From Comamonas composti DSM 21721 (GTDB taxonomy: Bacteria > Pseudomonadota > Gammaproteobacteria > Burkholderiales > Burkholderiaceae_C), in assembly GCF_000429845.1 (NCBI RefSeq), contig NZ_AUCQ01000038.1, positions 1 through 38,833 of the forward strand: a stretch of 38,833 nt of DNA, in the 5' to 3' direction. The notes below the pieces were generated by a model. The model was not told where the DNA came from. It ran no database searches and saw only the letters and a list, made by a program, of their open reading frames with translations. The translations under genes were made by a program, and so were the position numbers. This document shows, in pieces, positions 22,795 to 36,526 of the stretch. How positions within the stretch are numbered: position 1 is the stretch's first letter; every line of letters begins with the position of its first letter.

Positions 22795-23456
22795 TACGGA
22801 GCACGCTCCAGTGGCAGGGAATGGGAGAGCTGCAGGTTCCAGCCCGTACGGCCCAGAGCCCCGATCTGCAAGGGCCGTGGCAGTTGGGAGAGATCCAGCC
22901 GGAAACGCAACTGCACAGAAACCCCGGACTGCGAGGGTGCCGCGTCCATGATCTTCCAGCGCGAGATACGCTGTATCGAGGCCAGGGCCTCGTCCAGTTC
23001 CTCAAAGGTCTGGCCCAAGGCCAAGCCTGCGCCTGCGCTGGAAAACGGCATGCTGGACATATGCAGGCGCCAGCGCCGCGTTAAAGGCTGATGGCTGAGC
23101 CGGTAGTAACGGCTGGCTGTGGCCAGTTGCTGGTCCGACCAGTACCAGCGCTCGCGCTGAACCTGGGCTTCGGCCACGAAGTACATGGGAATGCCTTGGC
23201 GTACGGCATCCTCGACCTGTACGGGCAGCTCGAACTGCAGGTTCGCGGACAGCAGCAACCCGGCATCCGTGGCTTCGACCTGCATGGCACTGATCTCGGC
23301 GGGTGCAGGCTCGGCATGCAAGACCGGGCTGCCTGCCAGCAGCAGCCAGACCACGGCCAGCCAGCAAGCCACCCGCCCCCACCATGCCGGGCCGGCACGA
23401 TGGTCAGCGTTTCTTGTGCAGCAAAGCGTAGAAAAAGCCGTCATGGTCACCGGCAC
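22794..23456 (-). CDS. DUF4390 domain protein, probably exported
   Basis: This protein of up to 220 residues contains a hydrophobic signal segment, VACWLAVVWLLLAGSPVLHA. A mostly beta mature region follows (VEATDAGLLLSANLQFELP, RWYWSDQQLATASRYYRLSHQPLTRRW), matching DUF4390 proteins that lie next to ntrY in beta-proteobacteria. It is probably periplasmic. The start is uncertain: ATG at 23456 or 23444 overlaps rsmB by some 40-53 nt, whereas a GTG at 23372 would begin directly at the signal segment. The stop shares a base with the ntrY ATG. Tight linkage to the kinase's extracytoplasmic domain suggests a signalling accessory role, but that is inference. Confidence 0.78.
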   Translation of the reverse strand: MPVTMTAFSTLCCTRNADHRAGPAWWGRVACWLAVVWLLLAGSPVLHAEPAPAEISAMQVEATDAGLLLSANLQFELPVQVEDAVRQGIPMYFVAEAQVQRERWYWSDQQLATASRYYRLSHQPLTRRWRLHMSSMPFSSAGAGLALGQTFEELDEALASIQRISRWKIMDAAPSQSGVSVQLRFRLDLSQLPRPLQIGALGRTGWNLQLSHSLPLERAP

Positions 23457-24798
23457 GATTGTCGGCTACCCCATGGGCTTTGTCGGCCAAGCCCTGGATT
23501 AAATGCCCGGGAGCAGGCAGAGTTCGTGCCTCACTGTTGCGATTAAGAAACGCTTGCAATTGGTCCTGACCCTCGACCTTGAAGACCGAGCAGGTGCAGT
23601 AAAGCAGGCGCCCCTCGGGCTGGAGCAGGGGCCAGAGCCCGTCCAGCAACTGCGCCTGTATGCGCGCCAGCTGCGTGAGATCGCTCTCACGGCGCAGCCA
23701 GCGTACATCGGGCTGACGCCGCACAATGCCCGAAGCCGAGCATGGTGCATCCAGCAAGATGGCATCAAAGAGCTGGCCTGCACAATGCGTGTCAAACCAT
23801 TGACCAGGCTGCGAGGCGTCGGCCACCAGCACCTTGGCCTCCAGCCCCAGCCGTTCCAGAGTGCCATGAATGCGGCGCGCCCGTTCGGCATCGATTTCCA
23901 GAGCCCAGACTTCCATCGGCCGCTGGCCCGCAAGCTCCAGCAAGTGCGCAGTCTTGCCCCCTGGGGCAGCGCAGGCATCGAGCACGCGCAAGGGCCGGCC
24001 CTCGGGCCAGGCCATGCCCTCAAGCAGCAGCGGCGCAGCCATCTGGGCAGCAGCATCCTGCACCGACACCAGGCCCTGGGCGAAGCCCGGCAGCTCCTGT
24101 ACCGGCAAGGCCCGGGCCAGTTGCAGGCCTGTATCCATGACTGCAATTGCTTCTATATCAATAGCTGCTAGCGCTTGCTGGTATTGGGCTAACGTGGTTT
24201 TTCTTGCATTGATTCGCAACGTCATCGGTGGCTGGGCATTGCCGGCCTGCAAAATGCGCCGCCAGTGCTCTCCATGGTCTTTTCTCAACCGCGCCACCCA
24301 CCAGGCAGGGTGATTCCACAAGGCTTCCGGATCAGCCTGTGTGGCATCCACCAAGGCCTGGCGCTCGCGCAGAAAGCGCCTCAGGCAGGCATTCACAAAA
24401 CCGGCCTGGGCCTTTGCCGGCCCGCGCTTTGCGGCCTCCACGGCCTGGTTGACCAGAGTGAACGGCGGGTAAGGAGCCTGCTCCTCATCCCAGGACAGCG
24501 CCAGAGCCGTGCACAGCAAGGCGCTCACATGGGGCGGGGGCGTGCGCGGTGCCAGCTGCTTTTGCAATGCACGCGCACGCCCCAGTTGACGCAGCACCTG
24601 GAACAGCAAGGCCTGCACACCTGGGCGCAAACGTTCTGGCACCTGGTCCAGCACGCTGCGGCTGGACTGCCCGGCCACAATCGCTTGCAGGCCCTGCGCC
24701 ACGGCAGCCAATTGCTGCCACAGAGCAGGAGCCTGCTGCCCTTGAAAGCCAGCCGGCTCTTTGTCTTTAAGCCTTGATGCTTCTGGCCTGGGCTTCAT
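23404..24798 (-). CDS. rsmB: RsmB, 16S rRNA (cytosine-967-C5)-methyltransferase
   Basis: This 464-residue enzyme methylates C967 of 16S rRNA using SAM. It has an N-terminal NusB-like RNA-binding domain (about 25-160) and a Rossmann domain with LDACAAPGGKT (273-283), LLDAPCSASG (348-357, C353) and the catalytic-cysteine motif YCTCSVF (400-406, C403). I chose ATG at 24798, preceded by AGGAAA 7 nt upstream; it overlaps the lemA-like gene by 32 nt. Codons around 24141-24220 are much more AT-rich than the rest, and 24158-24181 match a dispersed repeat found at 10121-10144. The reading frame stays open and no residue of a known motif is affected. Confidence 0.95.
   Translation of the reverse strand: MKPRPEASRLKDKEPAGFQGQQAPALWQQLAAVAQGLQAIVAGQSSRSVLDQVPERLRPGVQALLFQVLRQLGRARALQKQLAPRTPPPHVSALLCTALALSWDEEQAPYPPFTLVNQAVEAAKRGPAKAQAGFVNACLRRFLRERQALVDATQADPEALWNHPAWWVARLRKDHGEHWRRILQAGNAQPPMTLRINARKTTLAQYQQALAAIDIEAIAVMDTGLQLARALPVQELPGFAQGLVSVQDAAAQMAAPLLLEGMAWPEGRPLRVLDACAAPGGKTAHLLELAGQRPMEVWALEIDAERARRIHGTLERLGLEAKVLVADASQPGQWFDTHCAGQLFDAILLDAPCSASGIVRRQPDVRWLRRESDLTQLARIQAQLLDGLWPLLQPEGRLLYCTCSVFKVEGQDQLQAFLNRNSEARTLPAPGHLIQGLADKAHGVADNRAGDHDGFFYALLHKKR
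24158..24181. repeat. Copy of interspersed REP-like repeat inside rsmB coding sequence
   Basis: This segment matches the reverse strand of 10121-10144 at 18 of 24 positions, sharing ATAGCTG, TA and CGCTTGCT. It encodes part of the region between the NusB-like and catalytic domains (QYQQALAAID). The wider neighbourhood (24141-24220) has unusually low G+C for this genome. Against remembered E. coli RsmB the segment aligns with almost no length change, which suggests sequence replacement and not a simple insertion. Confidence 0.55.
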
Positions 24799-25381
24799 GT
24801 TTGATTTCCTGCGGGTTGAGGGCTGCAGCCATGGGCGCAAGCGCACGCACGCTGCGCAGGCCCAGCAAGCCGGCCAGCAAACGCGCCGGATATTGGGCTA
24901 TGGCCGTGTTGTATTGATTCACAGCCTGGTTGAAGTGCTGCAGCCCCAGGTGATTGCGCACCTGGTGTTCGGCCCATCGCTTTTGCCAGGCCATCGAGGC
25001 TTGCTGTACTTCCTCGGCCTCATCGAGCATCACGCTTAGCACAGCCTGCCAAGCCACGTTCACAGCTGAACAGGAATGCTCCAGCGAAGCCAGTGCCGTC
25101 TCGCGCAAAGGCCGGCTGCGCGCCTCCGCAAGAGCCGACTGCAACTGGATCAGGGTCTGCTCCAGCGCTGCCTCAGCATGGACCTGCGCTGCAGGCCTGT
25201 CTTCGGACTTGGACTCAGCCTGGTATTGCTGCAGCAAAGCCAGCCACTGGCCCAGATGTGCATCGAGTGCACCGAACTGCTGTATGCAGCTGGCTCGCAG
25301 GCGGCTCAGGCGCTTGTATGCCCCCACCACCCAAAACACCAGCACGGCCAGCAGCAACCATTCAAAGGAAAGAGACCACAT
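24767..25381 (-). CDS. LemA-family-like membrane protein
   Basis: This 204-residue protein has one N-terminal membrane helix (WLLLAVLVFWVVGAY, about 8-22), followed at once by a basic KRLSRLRA segment and a long helical region. Near the C-terminus, FNQAVNQYNTAIAQYPARLL then AGLLGLR matches the LemA signature of YN-x-aI-x-FP and aGlfGF. LemA proteins are membrane-anchored helical bundles of unclear function. It is the first gene of the rsmB-DUF4390-ntrYX operon and overlaps rsmB by 32 nt. The start has a weak ribosome-binding site. The middle is more divergent than usual, so the family call is good but not certain. Confidence 0.75.
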   Translation of the reverse strand: MWSLSFEWLLLAVLVFWVVGAYKRLSRLRASCIQQFGALDAHLGQWLALLQQYQAESKSEDRPAAQVHAEAALEQTLIQLQSALAEARSRPLRETALASLEHSCSAVNVAWQAVLSVMLDEAEEVQQASMAWQKRWAEHQVRNHLGLQHFNQAVNQYNTAIAQYPARLLAGLLGLRSVRALAPMAAALNPQEIKHEAQARSIKA

Positions 25382-25431
25382 CGTCTGCCACCGCTTGGCC
25401 GCAGCATTCGCAGCGGCCGGAATATTTCCAC

Positions 25432-25474
25432 AAAAAAACGCTCCCGCCTGCTTTGGGCAGGACGGGAGCGTTTT
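25432..25474 (-). terminator. Strong rho-independent terminator after rpoC
   Basis: On the minus strand, AAAACGCTCCCG pairs with CGGGAGCGTTTT (core arms 25463-25470 and 25439-25446), with an inner CCTGC/GCAGG pairing, followed by seven T residues (A-run 25432-25438). It lies 24 nt after the rpoC stop and ends the rplKAJL-rpoBC superoperon. It also separates that operon from the lemA-like operon, whose promoter must fall within 25382-25431. Confidence 0.95.
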
Positions 25475-25497
25475 ACTACAGCAGCGCGTAACCGCTG

Positions 25498-29709
<4,212 letters not shown>

Positions 29710-29730
29710 GGACTCTTTCCTTTTCAATAA

Positions 29731-32700
29731 TTAAGAACGTTCGAGTTCCATGTCCAGGCCCAAGGAACGGATTTCCTTGACCAGAACGTTGAACGACTCG
29801 GGCATACCGGCCTCGATGGCGTGCTCGCCCTTGACGATGGACTCGTACACCTTGGTACGGCCCTGCACGTCGTCGGACTTCACGGTCAGCATTTCCTGCA
29901 GCACATAGGCGGCGCCGTAAGCTTCCAGCGCCCACACTTCCATCTCACCGAAGCGCTGGCCACCGAACTGGGCCTTACCGCCCAGAGGCTGCTGCGTCAC
30001 CAGCGAGTACGGGCCCGTGGAGCGGGCATGCATCTTGTCGTCGACCAGGTGGTGCAGCTTCAGATAGTGCATGTAGCCGATGGTGGTCGGACGCTCGAAT
30101 TGCTCACCGGTACGACCGTCGAACAGGTAAGCCTGGGTACGGGTGTCGGTCAGGCCCTTGCGCTCCTTCAGGTCATCGGGATAGGCCAGCTTCAGCATGT
30201 CCTTGATTTCCTGCTCGGAAGCACCGTCGAACACCGGGGTCGCGAAAGGCACACCCGTGGTCAGCTCCTTGGCCATGGACATGACTTCGTCATCGCCCAG
30301 CTGGCTCAGCTCTTCCTTGCGGCCACGGCTGTTGTAGACCTCTTCCAAGAAAGCGCGCACTTCGGCTGCACGGGCCTCCTGCTGGAGCATGTCGCCGATG
30401 CGCTGGCCCAGTCCCTTGCCGGCCCAGCCCAGGTGCACTTCTAGCACCTGACCGATGTTCATACGCGAAGGCACGCCCAGCGGATTCAGTACGATGTCGG
30501 CCGTGGTGCCGTCGGCCATGTAGGGCATGTCCTCGACAGGAACGATCTTGGAGACCACGCCCTTGTTACCGTGGCGGCCGGCCATCTTGTCGCCGGGCTG
30601 CAGGCGACGCTTGACGGCCAGGTAGACCTTGACCATCTTCAGCACGCCAGCGGGCAGCTCGTCACCTTGCGTGAGCTTTTTGCGCTTTTCTTCGAAAGCC
30701 AGGTCGAACTCATGGCGCGTCTGCTCCAGCGAGTTCTTGATGGATTCGAGCTGGGCGGCCACATCGTCCTCTGCAGGGCGAATGTCGAACCAGTGGAACT
30801 TCTCCACACCGTCCAGATAGGCCTTGTCGATCTTGGCACCCTTGGACAGCTTTTGCGGACCGCCATTGGCCACACGACCGGTGAGCAGCTTCTCGATACG
30901 GTCGAAGGCGTCGGCTTCCACGATGCGCAGCTGGTCGTTCAGGTCCAGGCGGAAGCGCTTGAGTTCGTCGTCGATGATCTGCTGGGCACGCTTGTCGCGC
31001 TGGATACCTTCACGCGTGAAGACCTGCACGTCGATCACAGTGCCGGACGAGCCCTGGTCCACACGCAGCGAGGTGTCCTTCACGTCGGAAGCCTTCTCAC
31101 CGAAGATGGCACGCAGCAGCTTTTCTTCGGGCGTCAGCGTGGTCTCGCCCTTGGGCGTGACCTTGCCCACCAGCACGTCACCGGGCTGGACTTCGGCACC
31201 CACATAGATGATGCCGGACTCGTCCAGACGGTTGAGCTGTTGTTCGGACAGATTGGGGATGTCGCGTGTGATTTCTTCCGCACCCAGCTTGGTGTCGCGG
31301 GCCATCACCACCAGCTCCTCGATGTGGATCGAGGTATAACGGTCATCGGCCACTACACGCTCATTGATCAGAATCGAGTCTTCGAAGTTGTAGCCGTTCC
31401 AGGGCATGAAGGCGATCAGCATGTTCTGGCCGATGGCGATTTCACCCAGATCGGTCGAGGCACCATCAGCCACCACATCCCCCTTGGACAGCTTGTCGCC
31501 ACGCTTGACGATGGGACGCTGATGGATGTTGGTGTTCTGGTTGGAGCGCTGGTACTTGATCAGGTTGTAGATGTCCACACCGACTTCGCCGGCCACGGCT
31601 TCGTCGTCGTTCACACGCACCACGATACGCGTGGCATCCACATAGTCCACGATACCGCCACGCTTGGCCGTGACCACGGTGCCGGAGTCGATCGCAGCCA
31701 CGCGCTCGATGCCGGTGCCCACCATGGGCTTTTCGGGACGCAGCACGGGCACGGCTTGGCGCGACATGTTGGCGCCCATCAGCGCACGGTTCGCATCGTC
31801 GTGTTCCAGGAAGGGGATCAGCGAAGCGGCCACGGAGACGATCTGCGCAGGCGACACGTCCATGTATTGCACACGCTCAGCCGAAACCAGGGTTGACTCC
31901 CCGGTTTCACGTGCAGAGATCAGATCACCGACCAGGCGGCCTTCGGCGTCCAGTTCGGCGTTGGCCTGGGCAATGATGTACTTGCCTTCCTCAATGGCGG
32001 ACAGGTAGTCGATCTCCATCGTCACCTTGCCATCCACCACGCGGCGGTACGGGGTTTCGATGAAGCCATACTCGTTCAGGCGGGCGTACAAGGCCAGGGA
32101 ATTGATCAGGCCGATGTTCGGGCCTTCAGGCGTTTCGATAGGGCAGACGCGGCCGTAGTGGGTCACGTGCACGTCACGCACTTCAAAGCCTGCGCGCTCG
32201 CGGGTCAGACCACCCGGGCCCAGGGCGGAAACACGGCGCTTGTGCGTGATTTCTGCCAGGGGATTGGTCTGGTCCATGAACTGCGACAGCTGGGACGCAC
32301 CGAAGAACTCCTTCAAAGCCGCAGAGATGGGCTTGGAGTTGATCAGGTCGTGAGGCATCAGCGGCTCTTGCTCGGCCTGACCCAGACGCTCCTTCACGGC
32401 CTTTTCGATACGAGCCAGGCCGGTGCGGTACTGGTTTTCGGCCAGCTCACCCACGCAACGCACGCGGCGGTTACCCAGGTGATCGATGTCATCGACTTCG
32501 CCCTTGCCGTTGCGCAGATCCACCAGGATCTTGACCACGGCAAGGATGTCCTCATTGGACAGCACCATGGGGCCGGTGGCTTCGTCGCGGCCGATTTTGG
32601 CGTTGAACTTCATACGGCCCACGCGCGACAAGTCATAGGTGTCGGCGTTGTAGAACAGGCGCTGGAACAGGGCCTGGACGGCGTCTTCGGTCGGCGGCTC

Positions 32701-33843
32701 ACCGGGGCGCATCATGCGGTAGATGGCCACGCGGGCTGCGAACTCGTCCACGGTTTCATCGGTGCGCAGGGTCTGCGAGATGTAGGCACCCTGGTCCAGT
32801 TCGTTCGTGTAGATGCACTGCAGGTCCTGGATTCCGGCGCTGCGCAGCTTCTTCAACAGGGCTTCGGTCAGCTCTTCGTTGGCCTTGGCAATGATCTCAC
32901 CGGTGTCCGGATCGATGATGTTCTTGGCGACCACGCGGCCGATCAGGAAGTCCTCGGGCACGCTGATGAACTTGGTGCCGGACTGCTCAAGCTCACGCGT
33001 ATGACGGGCCGTGACACGCTTGTCCTTGGCCACCACGACCTTGCCGGACTTGTCGGTAATGTCGAAGCGCGCGACTTCGCCGCGCAGGCGGTCGGACACG
33101 AATTCCATTTGCGCGCCGCTGTCCATCAGACGGAAGTTGTCGTTGATGAAGAAGCTCGCCAGAATGGTTTCCGGCGTCAGGCCGATGGCCTTGAGCAGGA
33201 TGGTCACGGGCATCTTGCGACGACGGTCGACGCGGAAGAACAGCAGGTCCTTGGGGTCGAACTCGAAGTCCAGCCAGGAGCCGCGATAGGGAATGATGCG
33301 CGCCGAGAACAGCAGCTTGCCCGAGCTGTGGGTCTTGCCCTTGTCGTGTTCGAAGAACACGCCAGGCGAGCGGTGCAGCTGGGAAACGATCACACGCTCG
33401 GTGCCGTTGATGATGAAGGATCCCTTGTCGGTCATCAGGGGCACTTCGCCCATGTAGACCTCTTGCTCCTTGACCTCCTTGACCACCTTGGACTGCGAGG
33501 TGGAAGACTCGCGGTCATAGATGATCAACTGCACCTTGGCGCGCACGGCCGAAGCGAATGTCAAGCCACGGGTCTGGCATTCACGAACGTCGAAAGCGGG
33601 CTTGGCGAGGTTGTACTCGACAAACTTCATCTCCACAAAACCATTGTGGGAGACGATGGGAAAAGCGGAATTGAAAGCCGCTTGCAGGCCTTCAATGCTA
33701 CGTTTTTTGGGGGCTAGATCTGCTTGCAGGAATGCGGTGTAGGCATCTTTTTGCATCTGCAGCAGGTAAGGCACTTCGAGCACGCTGTCGCGGCTCCCGA
33801 AGCTTTTGCGGATTCGCTTGCGTTCGGTGTAAGAATAGGCCAT
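29731..33843 (-). CDS. rpoB: RpoB, RNA polymerase beta subunit
   Basis: This 1370-residue protein begins [16 protein letters not shown]; the ATG at 33843 is preceded by GGAG. The rifampicin-binding cluster (near 32215-32305) reads [19 protein letters not shown] followed by [10 protein letters not shown]. Residues equivalent to E. coli D516, H526, R529 and S531 are wild type, so no high-level rifampicin resistance is expected; S522 is replaced by Ala (local residue 530). Downstream, [16 protein letters not shown] and the C-terminal [15 protein letters not shown] are the usual conserved blocks. The in-frame extension starting seven codons upstream lacks a ribosome-binding site. Confidence 0.98.
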   Translation of the reverse strand: MAYSYTERKRIRKSFGSRDSVLEVPYLLQMQKDAYTAFLQADLAPKKRSIEGLQAAFNSAFPIVSHNGFVEMKFVEYNLAKPAFDVRECQTRGLTFASAVRAKVQLIIYDRESSTSQSKVVKEVKEQEVYMGEVPLMTDKGSFIINGTERVIVSQLHRSPGVFFEHDKGKTHSSGKLLFSARIIPYRGSWLDFEFDPKDLLFFRVDRRRKMPVTILLKAIGLTPETILASFFINDNFRLMDSGAQMEFVSDRLRGEVARFDITDKSGKVVVAKDKRVTARHTRELEQSGTKFISVPEDFLIGRVVAKNIIDPDTGEIIAKANEELTEALLKKLRSAGIQDLQCIYTNELDQGAYISQTLRTDETVDEFAARVAIYRMMRPGEPPTEDAVQALFQRLFYNADTYDLSRVGRMKFNAKIGRDEATGPMVLSNEDILAVVKILVDLRNGKGEVDDIDHLGNRRVRCVGELAENQYRTGLARIEKAVKERLGQAEQEPLMPHDLINSKPISAALKEFFGASQLSQFMDQTNPLAEITHKRRVSALGPGGLTRERAGFEVRDVHVTHYGRVCPIETPEGPNIGLINSLALYARLNEYGFIETPYRRVVDGKVTMEIDYLSAIEEGKYIIAQANAELDAEGRLVGDLISARETGESTLVSAERVQYMDVSPAQIVSVAASLIPFLEHDDANRALMGANMSRQAVPVLRPEKPMVGTGIERVAAIDSGTVVTAKRGGIVDYVDATRIVVRVNDDEAVAGEVGVDIYNLIKYQRSNQNTNIHQRPIVKRGDKLSKGDVVADGASTDLGEIAIGQNMLIAFMPWNGYNFEDSILINERVVADDRYTSIHIEELVVMARDTKLGAEEITRDIPNLSEQQLNRLDESGIIYVGAEVQPGDVLVGKVTPKGETTLTPEEKLLRAIFGEKASDVKDTSLRVDQGSSGTVIDVQVFTREGIQRDKRAQQIIDDELKRFRLDLNDQLRIVEADAFDRIEKLLTGRVANGGPQKLSKGAKIDKAYLDGVEKFHWFDIRPAEDDVAAQLESIKNSLEQTRHEFDLAFEEKRKKLTQGDELPAGVLKMVKVYLAVKRRLQPGDKMAGRHGNKGVVSKIVPVEDMPYMADGTTADIVLNPLGVPSRMNIGQVLEVHLGWAGKGLGQRIGDMLQQEARAAEVRAFLEEVYNSRGRKEELSQLGDDEVMSMAKELTTGVPFATPVFDGASEQEIKDMLKLAYPDDLKERKGLTDTRTQAYLFDGRTGEQFERPTTIGYMHYLKLHHLVDDKMHARSTGPYSLVTQQPLGGKAQFGGQRFGEMEVWALEAYGAAYVLQEMLTVKSDDVQGRTKVYESIVKGEHAIEAGMPESFNVLVKEIRSLGLDMELERS

Positions 33844-34104
33844 GAGATCTCCGGGCAAAGACATGAGTCCTGGGTCTGCGACGACTCCCCCACATGGAAA
33901 GCTCCCTGCGGGCTTGGCGGTTGGCCACTACCAACCATGGCTGACGGCGATGCGTTGCACATCGCCCGAACCAAGGCATCTTCTGCTGTCGGGTTGTCAG
34001 AAGACACTAGAAAGCCGGCTCGAAAGCCCGCTTTCTGGTGTGCTCTCCACAAGCACCAAAGGCTGGAGGCCCCGAGGGAGCCTCCAGCCCTTGAGTGAGC
34101 TGAA
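33844..34104 (-). promoter_or_regulatory. Structured rplL-rpoB intergenic leader
   Basis: These 261 nt contain no gene but several hairpins in the mRNA. GGCTGGAGGC/GCCTCCAGCC (34061-34070 and 34080-34089), right after rplL, resembles a partial terminator without a T-run. AGAAAGCCGGCT/AGCCCGCTTTCT (34009-34020 and 34025-34036) has one mismatch and a CGAA loop. CTTCTG/CAGAAG (33980-34003) and a GGCGATG/CATCGCC hairpin further down add to it. The same gap in E. coli holds an attenuator and an RNase III site; these hairpins plausibly do the same job. Confidence 0.6.
34061..34089 (-). terminator. Attenuator-like hairpin after rplL
   Basis: A perfect 10-bp G+C-rich stem with a 9-nt loop starts about 16 nt after the rplL stop. 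Only TTTGG follows, so it should terminate weakly, letting part of the transcripts continue into rpoBC. That would explain a higher output of L7/L12 than of RNA polymerase subunits. Confidence 0.6.
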
Positions 34105-34482
34105 TTACTTCAGTTCAGCCTTGGCACCAGCTTCCACCAGCTTCTTCACAGCGGCTTCTGCGTCGGCCTTGGGAGCGGCTTCCTTCACGACCTTGGGAGC
34201 ACCGTCCACCAGGTCCTTGGCTTCCTTCAGACCCAGACCGGTGATTTCACGCACGGCCTTGATCACGGACACCTTGTTGGCGCCAGCTTCGGTCAGAACG
34301 ACGTCGAAGTCGGTCTTCTCTTCAGCAGCAGCAGCACCAGCAGCAGCGCCGCCAGCAGCGGGAGCAGCCATGGCGGCAGCGCTCACGCCAAACTTCTCTT
34401 CAATGGCCTTGACCAGGTCATTGAGTTCCAGGACCGTCATGCTGTCCAGAGCGGTCAAGAATGCGTCTTTATCGAATGCCAT
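34105..34482 (-). CDS. rplL: 50S ribosomal protein L7/L12
   Basis: This 125-residue acidic stalk protein binds L10 and recruits translation GTPases. The N-terminal dimerisation domain ([30 protein letters not shown]) is followed by an Ala/Gly hinge ([18 protein letters not shown], about 39-56). The C-terminal domain has [20 protein letters not shown] and [16 protein letters not shown]. The ribosome-binding site TAGGAAAT lies just before the ATG. It is 39 nt downstream of rplJ and expected to be made in excess over L10. Confidence 0.98.
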   Translation of the reverse strand: MAFDKDAFLTALDSMTVLELNDLVKAIEEKFGVSAAAMAAPAAGGAAAGAAAAEEKTDFDVVLTEAGANKVSVIKAVREITGLGLKEAKDLVDGAPKVVKEAAPKADAEAAVKKLVEAGAKAELK

Positions 34483-34521
34483 TTTGATTTCCTAACGAAT
34501 TGGTTGTTTCTCGTCGCGCAC

Positions 34522-35046
34522 TCAGGCGGCGACTGCTTCGGCTGCGGGTTCGGCTGCGCCTTCGCCCTTCTTGGTCGCCAGTGCGCCCAGCACAACGGCT
34601 GTACGCGAGATGGGCGACATGAGCAAGCCGCACAGTTGTGCGAGCAGTACTTCCTTGGAAGGGATGTTTGCCAGCTGCTTTACGCCGTTTACGTCCAGGG
34701 CCTTGCCCGAAAACGCGCCGCCACGAATCACCAGCTTGTCGTTGGTTTTCGCGAAGTCGGCCACCACCTTGGCGGCAGCCACTGCGTCTTCAGAGAAGCC
34801 GTAGATCAGAGGACCGGTCATCTGGTCAGCCACCACGTCGAACTGGCTTCCTGCCACAGCACGGCGGGCCAGCGTGTTCTTCAACACGCTCAGGCTTACG
34901 CCCTTGCTGCGGGCATCGGCGCGCAGTCGGGTCAGGTCGGCGACCGTGATGCCGCGGTATTCCGCGATCACAAGCGTTTGAGCTTTAGCTGCGAGGCTGG
35001 TCACTTCAGCAATGACCGCTTCTTTCTCACTGCGATTAAGACTCAA
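34522..35046 (-). CDS. rplJ: 50S ribosomal protein L10 (TTG start)
   Basis: This 174-residue stalk base protein anchors L7/L12 dimers to 23S rRNA. The sequence [15 protein letters not shown], then [20 protein letters not shown] and [13 protein letters not shown], fits the family. Translation starts at TTG (35046-35044), with a good AAGGAGT 6 nt upstream; no ATG or GTG is available near the family's normal start. A weak start codon fits a gene whose translation is controlled by its own product through the leader at 35047-35267. The C-terminus is Ala/Glu-rich. Confidence 0.97.
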   Translation of the reverse strand: MSLNRSEKEAVIAEVTSLAAKAQTLVIAEYRGITVADLTRLRADARSKGVSLSVLKNTLARRAVAGSQFDVVADQMTGPLIYGFSEDAVAAAKVVADFAKTNDKLVIRGGAFSGKALDVNGVKQLANIPSKEVLLAQLCGLLMSPISRTAVVLGALATKKGEGAAEPAAEAVAA

Positions 35047-35267
35047 GGTCTACTCCTTCAAATGCGCACTCAGGGCAAGCCCCTTGTGCGCGCTCTTGTT
35101 GCAGCGACCAACTGTTGAGGAAATACATCCATCTGCAGCGGGATCGCCATCTGCGTTGGCCCACAGGGTTTAAGTACAGCGTCTGTACACCAACGGTCTT
35201 GGATGGCTCGGCGCATCGCTGCACCGACCCACCACCGAGGCGTCTTGCAACGCCTCAAGATTCACGA
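35047..35267 (-). promoter_or_regulatory. Probable L10 (rplJL) autoregulatory mRNA leader
   Basis: This 221-nt gap lies between rplA and rplJ, where proteobacteria carry the L10 leader that L10-(L7/L12) complexes bind to repress translation. Visible structure: outer stem CGTTGG/CCAACG (35190-35195 with 35154-35159) enclosing a perfect hairpin GTACAG-ACG-CTGTAC (35174-35188). A further hairpin, GAGGCG/CGCCTC (35237-35256), lies just after the rplA stop without a T-run. I cannot confirm the kink-turn without a covariance search. No ORF is supported here. Confidence 0.6.
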
Positions 35268-35963
35268 TTACGCCGAGATGGTTTGCGTGTCGACGCGAAC
35301 GCCCACACCCATGGTCGACGAAACAGCCACCTTGCGCAGGTACAAGCCCTTGCTCGATACCGGCTTGGCCTTGTTCAAGGCTTCAATCAAGGCAGCCAGG
35401 TTGCCTTGCAGCTTGTCGTTCTCGAACGAGCGACGGCCAATGGTTGCATGGATGATGCCGGCCTTGTCGACGCGGAACTGCACCTGACCAGCCTTGGCGT
35501 TCTTCACAGCCGTGGCCACATCGGGTGTCACCGTGCCCACCTTGGGGTTAGGCATCAGGCCGCGCGGACCTAGGATCTGACCCAGCTGACCCACAACGCG
35601 CATGGCGTCGGGAGCAGCGATGACCACGTCAAAAGGCATGTCACCAGCCTTGACCTGGGCAGCCAGATCATCCATACCGACGAAATCCGCACCTGCGGCC
35701 TTGGCTTCTTCAGCCTTGGCGCCTTGGGCGAATACGGCCACGCGGGCAGTCTTGCCCGTGCCGTTGGGCAGCACCACGGCGCCACGCACGACCTGGTCAG
35801 ACTTCTTCGCATCCACACCCAGTTGCACGGCCACGTCGATGGACTCGTCGAACTTGGCGGTTGCAGCTTCCTTCACCAGGGCCACAGCTTCGGTGAACGC
35901 GTACAGCTTGGTGGAGTCCACCTTGCCCTGGAGAGCTTTTTGCTTCTTGGTCAACTTGGCCAT
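35268..35963 (-). CDS. rplA: 50S ribosomal protein L1
   Basis: This 231-residue protein forms the L1 stalk at the ribosomal E site and acts as translational repressor of the L11 operon. It begins [19 protein letters not shown] and contains [39 protein letters not shown], the L1 signature region ([33 protein letters not shown]) and [12 protein letters not shown] at the end. The ATG follows directly on the rplK stop codon (TAA then ATG, no gap), so the two are translationally coupled. Confidence 0.98.
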   Translation of the reverse strand: MAKLTKKQKALQGKVDSTKLYAFTEAVALVKEAATAKFDESIDVAVQLGVDAKKSDQVVRGAVVLPNGTGKTARVAVFAQGAKAEEAKAAGADFVGMDDLAAQVKAGDMPFDVVIAAPDAMRVVGQLGQILGPRGLMPNPKVGTVTPDVATAVKNAKAGQVQFRVDKAGIIHATIGRRSFENDKLQGNLAALIEALNKAKPVSSKGLYLRKVAVSSTMGVGVRVDTQTISA

Positions 35964-36395
35964 TTACACACCCTCCACAATCACGCCCATGGAACGGGCC
36001 GAGCCAGCCAGCGTGCGCACAGCAGCGTCCACGTCAGCGGCGTTCATGTCCTTGAGCTTGGTCTGGGCAATCTCTTCCAACTGAGCACGGGTGATCTTGC
36101 CAACCTTGTTCTTCAGAGGATTGGCCGAGCCCTTGTCCAGCTTGACGGCCTTCTTGATCAGCACGGTGGCAGGAGGCGTCTTGATGACAAAGGTAAAGCT
36201 CTTGTCAGCAAAAGCCGTGATCACCACAGGCAGAGGCAGACCGGGCTCCACACCCTGGGTCTGGGCGTTGAACGCCTTGCAGAACTCCATGATGTTGAGG
36301 CCACGTTGACCCAGTGCCGGGCCAATCGGAGGGGAGGGGTTGGCCTTACCAGCTGGCACTTGCAGCTTGATGAAGCCGACGATTTTCTTCGCCAT
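35964..36395 (-). CDS. rplK: 50S ribosomal protein L11
   Basis: This 143-residue protein of the GTPase-associated centre binds 23S rRNA and is needed for the RelA stringent response. It begins [20 protein letters not shown], then [20 protein letters not shown] with the conserved Pro-rich N-domain, and ends in the rRNA-binding C-domain ([22 protein letters not shown]). A strong AAGGAG lies 7 nt before the ATG. The 131-nt gap to nusG may hold a promoter and the L1-binding site; I see TATAAC at about 36460 but no matching -35. Confidence 0.98.
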   Translation of the reverse strand: MAKKIVGFIKLQVPAGKANPSPPIGPALGQRGLNIMEFCKAFNAQTQGVEPGLPLPVVITAFADKSFTFVIKTPPATVLIKKAVKLDKGSANPLKNKVGKITRAQLEEIAQTKLKDMNAADVDAAVRTLAGSARSMGVIVEGV

Positions 36396-36526
36396 TGAAT
36401 GCTCCTTGCGGGTATAGCGCCACAGACTTCATGAACGAAACCTGCAGCTCCCCGGGGGTTATAGACTCTCAACCAAAGCTCCGCACCGAGCCAAAAAATG
36501 CGGAACCCACGATTCTATAAGAAACC

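Noticed and set aside
36439..36520. Possible terminator or promoter between nusG and rplK (TCCGCA/TGCGGA stem, TATAAC)
   Set aside because: The stem is only 6 bp with a 13-nt loop and no downstream T-run, and TATAAC has no -35 at 16-18 bp. Too weak to list as a feature.
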